Positions 57,509 to 59,456 of a stretch of DNA of 59,456 bases are shown here, piece after piece (position 1 is the first letter of the stretch; the number at the start of each line of letters is the position of its first letter). The notes below the pieces were generated by a model, which worked only from the letters and a program-made list of their open reading frames with translations, searched no databases and had not been told where the DNA came from. A program made the position numbers and the translations under genes. Origin of the DNA: Candidatus Iainarchaeum sp. (GTDB lineage Archaea; Iainarchaeota; Iainarchaeia; JAGGVJ01). The DNA lies in NCBI GenBank assembly GCA_021158055.1, contig JAGGVJ010000026.1, positions 1 to 59,456 of the forward strand, in the 5' to 3' direction.

Positions 57509-57581
57509 GATGACCACCCTGCTGTTTAATCCGGACACGCTGCCTAATCCGGATATATTGCCTTGTTCAATTCAATAAATG

Positions 57582-58010
57582 TCAAACGTCAAGTATTATT
57601 TTAACTGTGTATCCCTCGCCTTCTTTTTTTATTTCAAGTCCGTAGTAACTGACTGCTTTTATTTCCGATGATATGCAATGCTTTTCCTGGTTTATTTTTT
57701 CTCCAAAAGCGCTTCCGAAAAGCTCAAAATTGTTGTTTTCTTTGCGTGTTATTTTCACTGCGAACCTGTTGAAAACCAAAAACTTTGACTCGCTTGCGTA
57801 AAGCAATTCTGAAAGCCAGTCGTGAAGCAGTTTTTCAGGCGTTGTTGCCGAAACATTGATTTTTTCCTCAATTCCATCCCACACAAGCTGCGGCTTGACC
57901 AGCACTTCAAAAACAGCTTTCGCTGACTCTTCAAACAGTCCTTCAAGGGTTTTTCCTTTTGCTTTAAACATCACGTCTGCCGTGTGTTCCAGGAATGTGT
58001 AAGTTGCCAT
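57582..58010 (-). CDS. Archease (RtcB activator)
   Basis: 142 residues from ATG 58010 (MATYTFLEHTADVMFKAKGK), the conserved archease start; the long upstream frame is not coding. It helps RtcB turn over GTP. Other blocks are LLHDWLSELLYASESKFLVF and EIKAVSYYGLEIKKEGEGY. The Asp/His residues of the N-terminal HTADV region are the usual metal site. Co-transcribed with rtcB. The 73-nt gap between them contains a short duplicated CTAATCCGGAT motif. Confidence 0.94.
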   Translation of the reverse strand: MATYTFLEHTADVMFKAKGKTLEGLFEESAKAVFEVLVKPQLVWDGIEEKINVSATTPEKLLHDWLSELLYASESKFLVFNRFAVKITRKENNNFELFGSAFGEKINQEKHCISSEIKAVSYYGLEIKKEGEGYTVKIILDV

Positions 58011-58082
58011 GTTAACTATATATGAACACAGGTTCAAAAATAAATGCGTTTTTAAGCGCAAACAAGAAAAAAAGACAAAAGG

Positions 58083-58173
58083 CGCCTCGGGAAGGACTCG
58101 AACCTTCGACTTTACGGTAGCTGCTGTTAAAAACAATAACAGCCGTACGCTCTACCAACTAAACTACCGAGGC
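58083..58173 (-). tRNA. tRNA-Asn (anticodon GTT) with 18-nt intron
   Basis: Acceptor GCCTCGG/CCGAGGC, anticodon stem TACGG/CCGTA, T-arm GAAGG-TTCGAGT-CCTTC, discriminator G, no CCA. The 25-nt anticodon loop becomes CTGTTAA when an 18-nt intron (58119-58136 in + coordinates) at the canonical 37/38 site is removed. GCTGTTA and TAACAGC can pair across the intron. Directly upstream of archease-rtcB in transcription order. Confidence 0.93.
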
Positions 58174-58326
58174 ACAAATAGGTATTATAACACAGCCAAT
58201 GCAGTTGCATTGACATTCATAATATTGTTTTTTGTTTTTTTAAATGTTACTTTGAAACCCGTAACTTTTTTCCGGATACCGCAAGTTTTTGTCGGACATT
58301 AAAAACACAATTGTTCTTGTGGATTT

Positions 58327-59031
58327 TTACACTGTTTTTTCACGGTTTTTCAAGGAGCTTTTTTTGACTTTTTCGCGCAGTTTTTCTATTTGTTTTTCCT
58401 GCGCCATTTTCATGAGTTCAAACGGCGTGTTCTCTGCGAAAAGAACCGGGTATCTCGGTTCTTCAAACTTGAACCACCGGACCATGTCTTTTACAGAACG
58501 CTCTGCTCCCTCTTCTATTTTTGTGTCCGCGTGGTCTGCAGCCATCACTATGAGTGATTCGATTGAACTTCCGCGCCCGCCTGCTATATCTATGACTTCT
58601 TTTGGAAACTGCCTCGAGTAAAGTTCTGCTGCCACAAGCGAGTCATGGAAAGCCCCTATCTGGTATTTTCTGCTGGAAAATTCCCCTGTGTTTGTCTTGT
58701 CGTATGTCACGTGCTTCAATACGTCGTGGAGTAAAGCGCCCGCAATAACAAAATCTTTGTTGACTTTGGCGCCGTATACTTCCTCAACAATACCCACAAG
58801 GCTGAGGGCTATTTTTGTCACCGCAAGCGTGTGGTCAACAAGCCCCCCGCAGTAAGTGTGGTGAATTGCAACTGACGCCGGAGCTTCTTCAAAAGACACG
58901 TTTGAAGGCTGGTATTGAAAATGGATTGGCGTCGGGTTTTTTATAAAGTCTTCAACCTGTTTTTGAAGCTGCTTTTCTTTTATCTGCTCTGCAAATTCAA
59001 ACAGTTTTTGCATTTTGCTGTTTTCTTTCAT
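58327..59031 (-). CDS. HD-domain phosphohydrolase
   Basis: 234 residues from ATG 59031 with AAGGTGTGAGTAGC. HD motif elements are HHTYCGGLVDHTLAVTKIAL, AGALLHDVLKHVTYD and a later AADHADTKIEE. Metal-dependent hydrolase of phosphomonoesters or diesters; relatives act on nucleotides or RNA ends (for example cyclic phosphate). The substrate cannot be named. The proximity to RtcB and archease is suggestive but not proof of a link. The C-terminal 30 residues are a basic coiled tail. Confidence 0.88.
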   Translation of the reverse strand: MKENSKMQKLFEFAEQIKEKQLQKQVEDFIKNPTPIHFQYQPSNVSFEEAPASVAIHHTYCGGLVDHTLAVTKIALSLVGIVEEVYGAKVNKDFVIAGALLHDVLKHVTYDKTNTGEFSSRKYQIGAFHDSLVAAELYSRQFPKEVIDIAGGRGSSIESLIVMAADHADTKIEEGAERSVKDMVRWFKFEEPRYPVLFAENTPFELMKMAQEKQIEKLREKVKKSSLKNREKTV

Positions 59032-59106
59032 GCTACTCACACCTTTTTTAAAAACAGTCGAATGCTTAACAAAAACACAATTTTTGACAAAAAACAATCA
59101 AACAAA

Positions 59107-59283
59107 TCATTCAAAAGTTATCGCGTCAACCGGACACACTTCACTGCATTTTTTGCATCCTTTACAGTCATCCGGATTTACGACTTTTGCTTTTCCGTCG
59201 ACAAGGTCAAGAACTTTTAAAGGACAGGCAACGACACATGCGCCGCACCCTATGCACAAATCTTCATCTATTTTTGGAAGCAT
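59107..59283 (-). CDS. Small two-cluster (2x[4Fe-4S]) ferredoxin
   Basis: 58 residues, ATG 59283. Two Cys motifs of the type CxxCxxCxxxCP: CIGCGACVVACP (residues 10-21) and CKGCKKCSEVCP (40-51), the classical 4Fe-4S ferredoxin pattern. An electron carrier in the cytoplasm; partners unknown. ATG 59283 follows AGGAGAGTGAAAAA. It lies next to the HD-domain gene and ahead of a tandem-repeat array. Confidence 0.95.
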   Translation of the reverse strand: MLPKIDEDLCIGCGACVVACPLKVLDLVDGKAKVVNPDDCKGCKKCSEVCPVDAITFE

Positions 59284-59344
59284 TTTTTCACTCTCCTTTT
59301 TTTAGTATTTCAAGATATGCTTGTGAAATACAAAATAATAAACT

Positions 59345-59456
59345 CATTTAATAATCTACTCAATTTAATAATCTACTCAAATTAATAATCTACTCAAATT
59401 AATAATCTACTCAAATTAATAATCTACTCAATTTAATAATCTACTCAATTTAATAA
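59345..59456. repeat. 17-bp tandem repeat array, cut by the window end
   Basis: The unit AAWTWAATAATCTACTC (17 bp) is repeated about six and a half times, with small changes (AATTTAA or AAATTAA) between copies, and runs to the last base. No unique spacers, so not CRISPR. It is upstream of the ferredoxin gene. Confidence 0.85.

Noticed and set aside
59345-59456. CRISPR array
   Set aside because: Copies are 17 bp, directly adjacent, with no spacers.

Overview
The window is archaeal DNA. The evidence is a near-complete archaeal ribosomal protein cluster with archaeal/eukaryotic-type members (eL14, eL18, eL19, eL32, eL34, eS4), RNA polymerase subunits D, K and N, Cbf5, RNase P subunit Rpp29, an eIF1/SUI1 protein, archaeal adenylate and cytidylate kinases, RtcB with archease, intron-bearing tRNAs, and the archaeal form of the mevalonate pathway. 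The exact lineage cannot be fixed from the sequence; a euryarchaeal or DPANN-like genome would both fit.

Layout. (1) About 1-18.4 kb, all on the + strand, is an accessory region of mostly unrecognised genes. Recognisable members are a second full-length uS3-like ribosomal protein (1080-1742), a 720-residue Cdc48-like double AAA+ ATPase, an archaemetzincin-like protein whose catalytic Glu is Gln, a seven-helix membrane protein and an AN1 zinc-finger protein; the last four lie in one tight operon (9630-15852). Seven transcription units in this region start with the same structured leader: a tRNA-like fold (acceptor-like stem, internal hairpin, T-arm of the GGGTTCRAATCCC type) followed by one or two small hairpins and then the gene. 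Terminator-like hairpins precede many of them. (2) 18.4-22.2 kb holds an AT-rich promoter region and a three-gene unit ending in an 872-residue HerA/VirB4-like ATPase. This unit is bracketed by near-identical 47-bp direct repeats. (3) 22.2-29 kb on the - strand encodes mevalonate kinase, a UbiD-type decarboxylase, both AcnX subunits, UbiX, isopentenyl phosphate kinase and type 2 IPP isomerase. Together these take mevalonate to IPP and DMAPP by the trans-anhydromevalonate phosphate route. (4) 29.1-55.7 kb on the - strand is the core housekeeping cluster: HAD phosphatase, MEMO, uS2, enolase, RpoK, RpoN, uS9, uL13, eL18, RpoD, uS11, uS4, uS13, Cbf5, eL14, Cmk, eL34, DUF106, Adk, SecY, then uL15 through uL3, with tRNA-Pro, tRNA-Leu and tRNA-Ser between genes. 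(5) 56-59.5 kb holds RtcB, archease, an intron-bearing tRNA-Asn, an HD-domain protein, a small ferredoxin and a 17-bp tandem array that runs off the window.

The most interesting parts are the repeated tRNA-like leaders, the accessory uS3 paralog that lies in the same region, and the Cdc48-like/AN1/pseudo-metzincin/membrane operon. Several host ribosomal proteins (uS3, uL29, uS4, uS11, uL3) carry long low-complexity charged extensions, and the tRNA-Leu gene has a 33-nt insertion in its D-arm.
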